Assembly (NCBI GenBank): GCA_016748015.1
Contig: JAAOMT010000213.1
Location: 114,529-178,528, forward strand
Source: Geosiphon pyriformis
Lineage: Eukaryota; Glomeromycota; Glomeromycetes; Archaeosporales; Geosiphonaceae
Direction of reading: 5' to 3'
DNA: 64,000 bases
This document shows positions 42,922-54,600 of this stretch, one piece after another. The notes under the pieces were generated by a model. That model did not search any database. It saw only the letters and a program-made list of their open reading frames with translations, and had not been told where the DNA came from. Made by a program: the position numbers and the translations under genes. Numbering within the stretch: the first letter of the stretch is position 1; the number at the start of each line of letters is the position of its first letter.

Positions 42922-44230
42922 AATGGACTTGGACAACTACTCTGTCTTAATAGAATTTTTGGGTAAAGGACAATACCCACTGAAATACACACAACAACAA
43001 AGAAAACATTTGCACAAACAATCAAATTTCTATTTGATTTGCCAGAACCAACTTTATAAAAGAAATAGAAAAAATCCTGACCGCCCCCAGAGAGTCATCA
43101 GATTTGAAGAAAGAGAAATTGTGATTTCCAATATGCACACTGATCTATTAGCTAGACACTTTAGAAAAACAAAAACAATTCAAAAAACTCTAGTTCACTA
43201 TTATTGGCCTACCTTAAGAAAAAACATTGCTGAATACATCAAAACCTGTGATGTCTACCAAAGAAAAAGAAAACCCAATCACAAAGAAGATATCCATCCA
43301 ATCTCTGTTGGTTAACTCTTTGACAGAATTGGTATAAATGTTGTTGGACTTTTAACAATAACTCCTAATGGCAACAGATACATTATTACAGCTACCAACT
43401 ATCTTACAAAGTGGGTAGAAGCAAGAGCCACTTCAGACCAAACAGCAGTTTCAATAGCCAATTTCATTTATGAAGATATCATTTGTTGTTATGGCTGCCC
43501 CAAAAAACTTTTATTTGACAGAGGAAGAGCTTTTCTTAGTACACTTGTTGAAGAACTTTGCAGAAAAATGGGAATACATCACAAACTTTTCTTTTCTTAT
43601 TACCCCTAAACAAATAGCCTAGTAAAACGTTTCAATAGAACACTATGTGAAATTCTAGCCAAAACCAGCAAAGAAACAAACTTATAGGACAAAGTACTGC
43701 CTTCAGCTTTGTTTGCTTATAGAACTGTGAATCATAACATAACAAATTATGAACCCTTTTATTTACTCTATAGACAAATAGCAACTCTACCAATAAAAAC
43801 TGACATTGAGACAATATCTTTTGAAGAAATAACAATAGGGAATTACAAAGACATTTTGCAAAGAAAACTTGGTACCATTCTTGACTCATTAGTAGAAGCA
43901 CGGATAATTGTCTTTGAAAAGATAAAACAATTCCAAGAGAAGCTTAAGAAAAAGAAAACATATAAAACACTTTCCTTAAGTGTTGGTAACTTAGTTTTAG
44001 AATACTGTTCAGACAAAAACAATGTCTATGGTGATAAATTCTCTAGCCAGTGGAAAGAACCCTTTATAGTCAACAAAGTTTTGAACAATGGTTTTTATAT
44101 CCTACAAGATCAATATGGAACAATCTTCAATGATTGTCCTGTTCATGGCACACAACTCAAGAAATATCACAAACGACCTGATTGGTTACCTGTTGTGGTA
44201 ATACCGACCCAAATGATCAACAAAAATTAG
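42922..44230 (+). pseudogene. pol: G-4 integrase
   Basis: In the -1 frame relative to RNase H. MDLDNYSVLIEFLGKGQYPL start block, zinc domain HTDLLARHFRKTKTIQ ... CDVYQ (second Cys of the pair lost), DDE region with Asn in IGINVVGLL, then Lys-rich helix and GPY/F module (KFSSQWKEPFIVNKVLNNG). Stops at 43315 and about 43610, 43625 and 43688 (the NL-stop-DK shared with G-1 and G-2). Ends MINKN at 44230, overlapping ORF3. Confidence 0.88.
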
Positions 44231-44277
44231 ATATAAATAAATGCACCATTCCCAAAACAGAGGTATCTTCAATCGAC

Positions 44278-44934
44278 ATGAACAATTATTTCCTAGATCA
44301 AAATATTCAAAATGCTTTCTACACTCTCCATGAGTACTGGATCAAAAATTATCCAAATGCTACTCTGATCATTGGAAAACAAACCACCATAACTGATAAC
44401 AGTGAAACACATATTGTTATTAGACCAAAAAAAACCACTACTAAAAGAGAAAGAATTGGTAGCAAAATGAATAAGTATTTGCTGGAAAGCATAACAGCAG
44501 CAATACTTACATCTTCCATAACAATTGGAAAAACGATTAAGGAAATCTTGCCCATAGACAAAAACTTGTCATATAGAAGACAACTAGAACTTTATGGTCA
44601 TCTTGGTGAAATCATAGAAGAAATGAAGCTTATGAAAAAAACAACTTCAGAGATACAAGTAAAAATTTTGGGCATTATATGTTTAGATGTCCCAAGAGTT
44701 TTGACTATTGCAAAAAGAGCCAAAACTCTTATACAAAGATTTGGTCTCTTGAATACAAAGCTTATTTCGCCTTAAGTACTATACACTCTATCCATAAAAA
44801 ACTTTAACAAACTAGTTAGTTTTGAGTTAGACAAAATCCTTCAATTAGAATACCTTATAAATAGCTTGATTTCGCCAGAGTTCAATCTGTTTGAAGAAGA
44901 TGATGTTATAGTTGAAACCCATAATTTTTATTAG
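44278..44934 (+). pseudogene. G-4 ORF3, unknown protein
   Basis: From MNNYFLDQNIQNAFYTLHEY to TAG at 44932, about 218 codons, with one TAA at 44773-44775 and the last ten codons inside the LTR. The open frame extends upstream to 44182 without ATG and overlaps integrase in the -1 frame. Conserved blocks match G-1, G-2 and G-3. Unknown function; env position but no envelope-like features. Confidence 0.65.
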
Positions 44935-45642
44935 TTATCACATGTATTAGTCACTAATGTCATATAATTAGCCACTCTATTTTTAGATAGTAATTATTGA
45001 CCTGATCATTAACCTAACTGTTGACTTAATTATTGACCTGATCATTGACCTGATCGTTGACCTAATTATTGACCTGATCATTGACCTGATCATTGACCTA
45101 GTCGTTGATCTGGTTGTTGACCACTTTCAATAGCTATATAAGTGATGAGTCTCTTAGCTGTAGAAAATCATCTCTCAGACAAGAATCAAATAAATAAAAA
45201 TAACAACTTTCATCTCAATCACTCTCTTATTGCTAATTTCCCTTTCACTACTTTCAAGTATTTGAACATCTTAGGATAAAAGATTACTTGTTGGCTTTTT
45301 CCTGACGTATATAATTGTAGCATTTGAAGATTATTTAAATAAATGTGACTGAAAAGCACAAGTTGATACCTGATATTGAATTCTAAAAGTGCTGACGTGA
45401 GGCATAGAATTATACCAGTGGTGATCAATTGTTGACAGTATGGACTATCCTTCTACCTTCAGATTCTTCAGTTATCTTTGAAAAGAATAGCAACTGAAAT
45501 ATTTTATGAGACTGATCTTGCATATTGAATCCATACTCATTTAATTCACTCTTTAAAGTTGAATTCCTCTTTAATTATTTTCATCATTCTACAATCCTGT
45601 TCTCCCTTGCTATCTGTTAGCTTGTTACTCCAACCCATAACA
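44904..45642 (+). repeat. G-4 3' LTR
   Basis: 739 bp, TGTTATAGTTGAAACC ... CCCATAACA, following GAAGAAGATGA. The 12-bp array at 44991-45123 has the same length (133 bp) as in the 5' LTR. The GTAT duplication follows. Confidence 0.93.
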
Positions 45643-45646
45643 GTAT

Positions 45647-46147
45647 TTTTTGAAACAGACTTAAGCCCAATACAACCAGGTAGCAACTGAAAAAAAAAAC
45701 TGAGCAAGATCATCTTGATCTTAAATGTAGTACCAGGTACAAGATTGAAGGCCACCCAACCAGAGAACTTTTGATGACCACTCACATTTTCCCAAGCACT
45801 ACCATCAGCAGCACTAAAAACTGGGAGAGGAGCAGTTGATTCCATTTCCATCTGATCAGCCAAATCTTTAAAATTATCTAAAATAATAGGCTGCTTTGCT
45901 ACTGGGATTGGCAATGATCTGCTGGAGAGTACCATATCAAACAACACAGCTAGTGGTTGATCTTGGTCTATCTTTAGAGATATGCTGCTGTTGTTGCCAT
46001 CTACATCAGAAAGGAGGCTGGCTGCTACTGTAAAGATCTTACCCAAGATCTCATCTGAAACCACAAAGGAGTTCAGTGTTATCAAAGCAGTTGCAAGTGC
46101 CAGCTGCTGTTTTTTGGAATTTTTGGCTTTTATGGCCATTTGTGAAA

Positions 46148-46180
<33 letters not shown>

Positions 46181-46514
46181 GAGTGGTGAGAGTGGAGAAG
46201 ACCAACTTGTTGACTGGTCTGTTATTAAAAATCTTTGGGCTTTTTGAAGTAGTAGAGACAACACTGGAACTAACCTGAGTATGTCTTTTGAAAGGAACTT
46301 TGACTGAAGAAAAACCACCAGCCAAAGATAAAGAAAATAAACCAGAAGCTGCCAAAGACAGTTTTTCACTAATATTTTTCAGAGGAAATGTAACCAGAAT
46401 GTTTTGTCTAACTGCTTCAATAACAGAAAGACTTTTTCGTGTTGAAACTTTATTAGTTACTATAAGAAAAGTAATGTTTGCAACTTTTTTACTCTTAGTT
46501 TTAGTTGTGGTCAT
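45647..46514 (-). pseudogene. S3 ORF1-like protein, N-terminal third
   Basis: Starts MTTTKTKSKKVANITF at 46514 and is open down to the G-4 junction. It contains VSTRKSLSVIEAVRQNILV, a Lys-rich basic region and a Thr run encoded by an ACT repeat (about 46150-46182) that is longer than in sister copies. The remainder is at 26395-27584. The apparent C-terminal extension to 45546 is LTR sequence read through. Confidence 0.82.
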
Positions 46515-46562
46515 AAAATTAAGGAGAGAAAAAGTTTTTACATTTACATTTTTCTAATGATT

Positions 46563-46800
46563 AAAGTAACATTTGAATAGTTTTTGATCCAATACTCATG
46601 GAGAGTATAGAAGATGTTTTAAATGTTTTGATCTAGAAAATAATTATTCATGTTGATTGAAAATACCTCTGTTTTGGAAATGATGCATTTATTTATACTT
46701 GATTTTTGTTGATCATTTGGGTCAGTATTACTACAACAGGCAACCAATTAGGTTGTTTATGATATTTCTTGAGTCATGTACCATGAACAGGATGATCATT
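46563..46800 (-). pseudogene. G-1 ORF3, N-terminal part, with integrase overlap
   Basis: Resumes beyond S3: HEYWIKNYSNVTL-like sequence, then the MNNYF start near 46650 and the overlap with the integrase C-terminus. Several stops (for example near 46635). Confidence 0.7.
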
Positions 46801-48030
46801 AAAGATTGTTCCAAATTAATCTTGAAGAATATAAGAACCATTGTTCAAAACTTTGTTGATTATAAAGGGTCTTTTCTACTGACTATTGAATTTATTATCA
46901 TAAACATTGTTTCTGTCTGAATGGTATTCTAATACCAAGTCACCAATACTTAAAGAAAATGTTTTATAGATTTTCTTTTTCTTAAGCTTTTCTTGGAACT
47001 ATTTTATCTTTTCAAAAACAATTATTCATGCTTCTACCAAGGAGTCAAGAATGGTACCAAGTCTTCTTTGCAAAATGTCTTTATAATTTCCTATTGTGAT
47101 CTCTTTTAAAAGTATTGTCTCAATGTTAGTTTCTATTGGTAGTATTGCCATGCATTTATAGAACAGATAAAAAAGTTCATAACTTGTTATGTCATAATTC
47201 ACAGTTCTATAAGTAAACAAAACTAAAGGCAGTACTTTGTCCTATAAGTTTGTTTCTTTACTGGTTTTAGTTAAGGTTTCTATTAAAACGTTCCACTAAG
47301 CCATTTGTTTGAGAATGGTAAGAAGAAGAAAGTTTATGACATATTCTCATTTTTCTACAAAGTTCTTCAACCAGTGTACTGAGAAAAGCTTTTTTTCTAT
47401 CAGATAAAAGTTTTTTGGGGCAGCCATGATGGCAGATGATATCTTCATAAATGAAATTAGTTATTGAGACTGCTGTTTATTCAGAAGTGGCTCTTGCTTC
47501 TACCCACTTTATAAGATAATCAATAGCTGTGATAATATATTTGTTGTCATTAGGAGTTATTATTAAAGGTCCAACAACATCTATACCAATTTTGTCAAAT
47601 AGTTGACCAACAAAAATTGGATGGATAGTTTTTTTGTGATTGAATTTGCCTTTTCTTTGGCAGATGTTACAAGTTTTGATGTATTCAGCAATGTCTTTTC
47701 CCAAGGTAGGCCAATAATAACAAGCTATGATTTTCTGAATTGTTTTTGTTTTTCCAAAGTGTCTAGCTAATGGTTCAATGTACATGTTATATATTACAAT
47801 TTCTCTTTTTTCAAATTTGATAACTCTCTAAAGGTGGTCAGAATCTTTTCTGTTTCTTTTATATAATTGGTTTTGGTGGATCAAATAGAAATTTGATTGT
47901 TTGTGCAAATGTTCTCTTTGCTGTTAAGTGTATTTTGGTGGGTATTGTCTTTTATCCAAAAATTCCATTAAGACAATATAGTTGTTCAAGTCTATTATTG
48001 TGTTTGTTTGTGAAAGAGTTACTAATAATT
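46800..48030 (-). pseudogene. pol: G-1 integrase
   Basis: Zinc domain HIEPLARHFGKTKTIQ-like with CNICQ, IGIDVVGPL with the first Asp, the LLSD-type motif mutated near 47400, a deletion in the third-acid region (47270-47300), SYELFYLFYKCMAI, and the C-terminal module near 46870. Open pieces are 47477-47785 and 47026-47220. Confidence 0.85.
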
Positions 48031-48065
48031 AGGTTGGTTTGGTTTGAAAGGTTGTACTATTACTA

Positions 48066-49520
48066 AATGGTAAGTCTAGAGAGAGCATCAGTGTTTTGAT
48101 GATTTGCTTCTTTGTGGTGTTGAATATCATAGTCGAATTCATCCAAGTGGAGTATTCAGCAAGTTATTTGTTTGTGTTCTAGCTTTTTTTTATTGTGCAG
48201 CCAAACCAAGACTTGATGATCTGTTACCACTAAGAATTTCATATCAAAAAGATATTGATCCTAGTAACTAGTAGCCCAAACTACTGCTAAACATTTTTGT
48301 TCAGTAACTGAATAGTTTTTTTCTGCTGGTGTGAGGGATTTATTGGCATATACTATAACATGTTCTCTGTTATTTTCATCTTTTTATGAAAAGACAGCAC
48401 CAAGTTCATAACATAATACATCAGTGTAGAGGATAAAAGATTGGTTTAGATTAGGTTGCTTGAGAATTGGTTCAGTAACAAGTTTTTCCTTCAGAATTTC
48501 AAAAGCTTTTTGTTGATGAGTGTCCCAGTGATAATTGACATTTTTCTTGAGTAGCTGATTGAAAGGAAAGGTGATTTTGGAAAAATCTTTAATAAATTTG
48601 TAATAATAAGAAGCCAAACCAAGGAAAAAGCATAGTTCAAGAACATTCATTGATTGTCTAATGTTTTGAACTTTTTAAACTTTAGCTGGATCAGGGAAGA
48701 TTCCATCTTTTGTAATAAGATGACCAAGGAATTGGATGGATTGGCATCCAAAGAAAGATTTGATTGGGTTGATCTTAAGGTCAGCATTTCTGAGCAGGTC
48801 AAAAACCTTCTGCAAATGTTCAAAGTGTTTATCCCAGATTTTTGAGTAGACCATTATGTTGTTTAAGTAAACTAGAACAAAGTTTTTTACTAATTCAAAT
48901 ACTTTGTCCATTAGACATTGGAAAATAGAAGGGGCATTAGTGAGACCAAAAGGCATAAGTATAAATTCATAAGTGCCATACATGGTAATGAAAACAGTTT
49001 TTTTTCTGTTTTCTGGATCCATCTCTACTTGCCAGAATTCAGCAGTTAAGTCAATAGTTAAGAAGAAAGCAGCACCATTGAATTTATCTAGCATTGCATC
49101 AATTTTGGGGAGTGGGTACATGTCTCTTATAGTGATAATATTTAGTTGGTGGTAGTCAACACAGAAAACTGGGAAAGTCCATTCACTCTTGGTTTCTTGT
49201 ATGAATCCAAGATTTTTCATCTGGTGTATCTCTTTCTTGATAAACTCATCATTATGTCGATTGGATTGATAAGACTTTAAATGGATGGAGCAAGTTTCTT
49301 TGATAGTAATTGTGTGTTGTATTACATGAGTTCGTCCAAGGATGTCATCTTCTTTTGAAATAACTGGACTATTTCTAGCCAACAGATTTTCAATGTCTAT
49401 TTTTCTTTCTTCAGGGGAAAGTTCTCTTTGTTTTACAACTAGTGATTGGATTTCAGATGGTTCATTCTTAAAGGACTTTTGTACTTCTTTAAGTTCTTTT
49501 TGAAGTATCAAGCTAATTGG
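48066..49520 (-). pseudogene. pol: G-1 reverse transcriptase-RNase H
   Basis: RT is nearly open from 49577 to 48675. A ~30-base in-frame deletion removes the VVVSKKDGTLH stretch before FCVDYHQLN. PFGLTNAPSIFQ is present, but the catalytic box reads VYLNNIMVYSK, so both Asp are Asn. At the YHW position the Trp is TGG, unlike G-2, G-3 and G-4. RNase H (48060-48650) ends in a decayed [10 protein letters not shown] and DHQVLVWL region. Confidence 0.88.
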
Positions 49521-49742
49521 TTCCCAATCTTTGTAATAGATTAAGCAGGATTTGCATTCATCACTTGGTAAATACAAAAGTTTATTACACCAGTACTGTG
49601 CACAAGGACCATGTCACCAATAACTGTATTTGGCTTTCTTGCAAGGTTTTCTGTCAAAGATTCTTTTGAAGATATTATAGTAGGGCCAGCAGATCAGCTT
49701 GTCATTTACCATGATTCTTTTTTTGTCAGCTTTAACATTGTC
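49521..49742 (-). pseudogene. pol: G-1 Cys-rich linker
   Basis: Contains NDKLICWPYYNIFKRIFD, then YW-stop-HGPCAQYWCNK and C-x2-C near 49570-49640. TGA stands for the second Trp of the WW pair. Joins protease at 57255 beyond S4. Confidence 0.78.
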
Positions 49743-49795
49743 CAGTGAGATTGTTAGAATTAGCAACACAAAATACTCTTTTTCTCTTAAATTTT

Positions 49796-51992
49796 ATGAC
49801 CATGAATAAAATTAAGAGTAAAAAAGTTTCAAACATTACTTTTCTTATAGTAACTAATAAAGTTTTAATACGAGAGGGTCTCTCTGTTATTGAAGCAGTT
49901 AAACAAAACATTCTGGCAACATTTCCTTTAAAAAATTCTAGTGATAAGCTGCCTTTAACGGCTTCTGGTTCATTTTCTTCACCTTTGGCTGGTAGTTCTT
50001 TTCCAGTCAAAGTTCCTTCCAAAAGACACACTTGGGTTAGTCCCAGTGTTATCTCTACTGCTTCTAAGAGCCCAAAGATTTTTAATAACAGACCAGTCAA
50101 TAAGTTGGTCTTTTCTGCTCTTACTACTCCCACTACTACTTCTATTACTACTGCTTCACAAATGGCTGCAAAAGCCAAAAATTCCAAAAAACAGTAGCAG
50201 ACAGTTGTAACTACTATGGTCACACCAAACCTTAGATGAGATCTTCAGTAAAATTTTCACAGCAACAGCCAGCCCTCTTCCTGATATGGATAACAACAAC
50301 AGCAGCACATCTCCCAAGATGGACCAAGATTAACCACTGGCTGTGTTGCCAGATGTGGTACTCTTCAGTAGATCATCACCAATCTCAGTAGCAAAACAGC
50401 CCATCAATCTAAATGATCTCAAAGATTGGACTGATCAGATGGAAATAGAATCAACTGTCCCTTTTCTAGTTTCTGGTACTGCTAATGATGGTGCTTGAGA
50501 GAATGTAAATGGTCGTCAAAGGTTCTCTGGTTGGGTGGCCTTCAATCTTGTACCTGGTGCTACATTTAAGATCAAGATGGCCTTGCTCTGTTTCTTGTTT
50601 CAGTTGTTGCCTGGTTGTATTGGGCTTAAGTCAGTTTCACGAAATGCTGTCAAGTTGTTCTGTGTGGAATTTGCATCTCAGGAAAGTCTAAATAGTGCCA
50701 CCAAAGTGGCCATTGATGATGAAGTTTTTTTGACCACTTTTAAGATTGCATGGTCTTCTGGTGTGATTTCTGTTTCTTCTCCTCCCTTGTCAATTGCACT
50801 TCATAATGTACCTTTGGGTATCTTTTTTGATAACATCAAATCTGCTCTTGGTATTTTTGGTGTTGTCACTTCTGTTAAGTTAAAGCCTGCTGGCTTATGG
50901 CAATATGCTGTGGTTTATTTTAAAAACACTTCTTTTGCTGCTGCTGTTCTTACTAACTGGTCAGTACTGGTTAAAAAAGACAGTGTTAGGATTTTTCTTT
51001 TAGTCAACCAAAAAGAGATTATTACCTCAAGAGATGTTTTCAAAGCCAAGTTGGTTAATCTTCCTTTTGGCTGTACTGTCTTTGAGATTAGTAATTTGGT
51101 CTTTCAAGTTGGTAGTCCTACCTGTTTTATTCCTCACTCTTCTGAATTATACTGACATCAACATTTTGCTGTGGTTACCTTTGATTTCTTGGAATCTTTG
51201 AACATTGCTGTTTCTAAAACTGGTACCTTATATGGCTGCCACATCTGGTGGAAAACTTCTGGATGTTGCCGCTGTTATAGATGTCAAAGTTTGGACTATT
51301 TGGCTCTAGTGTACAAAGTGTCATCATCTCTTCCTCCTAAAGTCTCTTCCAACTTCTTTGGTGGCCCCAAAGTTTTCAAATTTTTATTTGTTGAGTCCAA
51401 ATTTTATGCCAAAGCTGCTGCTGTTGTGGTTCCTCCTGTTGTTGCTGCTGCTGATATGAACTTGGATCTTAGTGGTCCCCCCTCCCCCAATTACTACACT
51501 TCTGTTGTCTGTTGCACTTTCTGCTATTGATAATGCTGTCAATGCTAGGTTGGCTTTTCTGGAATCTCATCTTGGTGAACTGTTTTTGCTGATAAAGTCC
51601 TTGGTTGAGCCTGATGGTACTCTGGTTGTTTTAGTTACCAAATTGTTGTCTACTCAATCTGCTGTGGATGTGTCAGTTAAGGAAAGTGTGGTTGGATTGG
51701 CTAAGCAGAATAAAGACTTGGCTGCCATTGCTATGGTAATACAGAAAAGAATAACATGTCTTAAGAAAAAGTGTGAGCAGGCCTACTTGGAAGATGTATC
51801 AGACAATGATGACATAGATGACAATAATGATGACATAGATGACAATAATGTTGATAATGTTGAAGATAAAAATTTCTCTGTCTATGATAACACATTTGAT
51901 GTTATGATGTATTTATGGGAAAATCAGTTTTCCAGTATCAAGTCCAATCCTAATATGACTGCTAAGTAGATAAGTGGTATGGTTAAAGATAA
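49796..51992 (+). pseudogene. S4 ORF1-like protein
   Basis: Starts MTMNKIKSKKVSNITF at 49796. Basic Ser/Thr-rich N-terminus to TAG at 50196, RRM-like unit (VPLGIFFDNIKSALGIFG, WQYAVVYF, about 50800-50930), RKD-type block, CCRCYRCQSLDYLALVY knuckle whose last Cys is lost, helical region, and acidic run. Frames change near 50200-50530 and again at the CCCCCCTCCCCC tract (51477-51487). The last codons were displaced to 57052-57103 by S5 and S6. Confidence 0.82.
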
Positions 51993-52038
51993 TCATGAGC
52001 TTGGACTAAATTTCAAAACTCTTTCTTTTCTAAATTTC

Positions 52039-54295
52039 ATGACCACAAATAAAATTAAGAGTAAAAAAGTTGCAAACATTACTTTTTTTATAGTAATTAA
52101 TAAAGTTTCAACACGAGAGGGTTTTTCTGTTATTGAAGCAGCTAAACAAAACATTCTGGCTACATTTCCTTTGAAAAATACTAGTAATAAGTTGCCTTTA
52201 GCGGCTTCTGATTCATTTTCTTCACCTTTGGCTGGTAGTTCTTTTTCAGTCAAAGTTTCTTTCAAAAGACACACTCGGGTTAGTCCCAGTGTTGTCTCTA
52301 CTACTTCTAAAAGCCCAAAGATTTTTAATAACAGACCAGTCAACAAGTTGGTCTTTCCTGCTTTCATCACTTTTACTACTACTACTACTACTACTGCTTT
52401 ACAAATGGCCACAAAAGCAAAAAATTCCAAAAAACAGCAGCAGGCAGTCACAACTGCTATGGTCACACTGAACTCCTTTGTGATTCTAGATGAGATCTTG
52501 GATAAAATCTCCATAGCAACAGCCAGCCCTCTTCTTGATATGGATAGCAACAGCAGTGGCACATCTCCCAAGATAGGCCAAAATCAACTACTGGCTGTGT
52601 TGCCTGATGTGGTACTTTCCAGCAGATAATCACCAATTCCAGTAGCAAAACAGTTTATCAATTCAGATGATCTGATCAAATAGAAATGGAATTAACTGTC
52701 TTTCCTCCAGTTTCTGGTGCTGTTAATGGTAGTGCTTAAGAAAATGTGAATGGTCGTCAGAAGTTCTCTGGTTGGGTGGTCTCCAATCTAGTACCTGGTA
52801 CCACATTTAAGATCAAGATGGTCTTTTTTTGTTCCTTGTTTTAGCTGCTGCCTGGTTGTATTGGGCTTAAGTCAGTTTCACAAGATGCTATTAAGTTGTT
52901 TTGTGTAGAATTTGCATCTCAGAAAAGTCTAACTGGTGTCACCAAAGTGGTCATTGGTAATGAGATTTTTTTGACCACTTTTAAGATTGCATGGTCTTCT
53001 GGTATGGCCTCTGTTTCTTCTCTATCTCTGTTAGTTGCACTGTGTAATGTTCCTTTGAATACCTCTTCTAATGACATCAAAACTGCTCTTGGCATTTTTG
53101 GTGTTGTCACTTCTATTAAGTTAAAGCCTGCTGGCTTATGGCAATATGTTGTGGTTTATTTTAAAGACACTTCTTCTGCTGCTACTGCTCTTTTTCACTG
53201 GTTTGTTCTGGTCAGAAAAGACAGTGTTAAAATTTTTCCTATTGCCAACCAAAAGGAGATTATCTCTTCAAGAGATACCTTCAAAGCTAAGCTGGTCAAT
53301 CTTCCCTTTGGCTGTACTGCATTTGAAATAAGTGATTTGGTCTTCCAAGTTGATGACCGTACATGTTTCATTCTCCGCTTCTCTGATTCCTATTGATGTC
53401 AATGGTTTGTTGTGGTTACTTTTGATTCCTTGGAATCTTTGAACATTGTTGTTTCTAAAACTGGTATCTTATATGGCTGCCGTATCTGGTGAGAAACATC
53501 TGGATGTCATCATTGCTATAGGTGTCAAGGTCTGGACCACTTGGCTTTAGAGTGCAAGATGTCTCTACCCCTTCTTCCCAAAGTCTTTTCCAACTTCTCT
53601 GGTGGCCCCAAAGTTTTCAAATCCTTATTTGCTGGATCCAAATCTTATGCCAAGACTGCTGCTTTTGTGGTTCCTTTTATTGCTGCTGCTGCTAATGCGA
53701 ACTTGGATCTTGGTGGTCCCTCTTAACTACAATGCTCATGTTGTCTGCTGCCTCTTCTGTTTCCAATACTGCTGTTGAGTCTAAGTTTGCTTCTCTTGAG
53801 TCCAGCCTTAGTGAACTATCTGTGTTGATTAAATTCTTAGTTGAGCCTGTTAGTGTTTTGGTTGTATTGGTTACCAAATTGCTGTCTACTTTATTTGCTG
53901 TGGATGTATCAGTTAAGGAATATGTGGATGGGTTGGCTAAGCAAAATAAAGGCTTGGCTGTTGTTATCACTGTGATGCAGAAAAGACTGACACATCTTAA
54001 GACAATAAGTGAATGGATCTGTTTGGAGAATAGATCAGATGTTGATGACATGGTTGATAATATTGATGATGATGATGATGATGATAAAAATTTTTCAGTT
54101 TATGATAACACCTTCAATATCATGATGCACCTATGAAAAAAACAGCCTTTCAGAATCAAATCCAGTCCTGATCAGACTGCTAAGTAAATAAGTAGTATGA
54201 TTAAGAATAGTTATAAGCTTGTTAACATTATGGATAAGATATATGAATTAGATATGTTTGATATATTAGGTAGCAAAGATAGTACTAGCATGTAG
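52039..54295 (+). pseudogene. S5 ORF1-like protein
   Basis: MTTNKIKSKKVANITF start at 52039; open to 52629. RRM-like unit VPLNTSSNDIKTALGIFG and WQYVVVYF (about 53050-53160), RKDSVKIFPIANQKEIIS block, knuckle HHCYRCQGLDHLALEC near 53510-53560 behind a TGA, Ala-rich stretch, helical region (open 53732-54136), Asp run, and end block MYELDMFD-like to TAG 54293. At least three frame changes. Confidence 0.82.
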
Positions 54296-54420
54296 TTAGG
54301 GCTTTCTACTTGTAGTTAGCCATATCTTGTGATTTTTGTATTATTGGATGAGCTGGCTTTGTGAAACCACCACATTACTATGGTTATAACTAATAAACGA
54401 TCAGCGTGGCCATACGTTAA

Positions 54421-54459
<39 letters not shown>

Positions 54460-54482
54460 AAAAAAAAACAAACAAAAAAAAA

Positions 54483-54521
<39 letters not shown>

Positions 54522-54533
54522 AAAAAAACGTGG

Positions 54534-54566
<33 letters not shown>
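54421..54566 (+). repeat. S5 poly(A) tail, expanded
   Basis: About 146 bases of A with sparse C, T and G interruptions (a38, then CA-type breaks). Much longer than the 10-20 bases of other S tails; could be expansion by slippage or assembly/base-calling uncertainty. Confidence 0.85.
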
Positions 54567-54569
<3 letters not shown>

Positions 54570-54600
54570 ATAAACTTGTTAACATTATGGATAAGATATA

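Larger units (their letters stand above)
27585..45642 (+). mobile_element. G-4: complete gypsy element, plus strand, carrying D
   Basis: Two LTRs of 737 and 739 bp, perfect 4-bp duplication GTAT (27581-27584, 45643-45646), and about 7.79 kb once D and its duplication are removed. It lies in the S3 coding region. All G genes are present but broken; protease is split by D at 30497/40769. Confidence 0.93.
26328..46554 (-). mobile_element. S3: half-LINE split by G-4
   Basis: Poly(T) at 26328-26337, then the shared 3' tail (26338-26395), then coding sequence 26395-27584 and, beyond G-4, 45647-46514. The net length is about 2.2 kb; the tail and C-terminus are shortened by an internal deletion relative to S2 (the acidic run and terminal block are missing near 26400-26440). 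Confidence 0.88.
52004..54567 (+). mobile_element. S5: half-LINE inserted in S4
   Basis: 2.4 kb plus an unusually long A-rich tail. Flanked by tcatgagcttg (51993-52003) and tcataaacttg (54568-54578), a duplication with two G-to-A changes. Confidence 0.85.

Noticed and set aside
45546-45640. C-terminal end of the S3 N-terminal frame
   Set aside because: Read-through into the G-4 3' LTR, not part of the protein.
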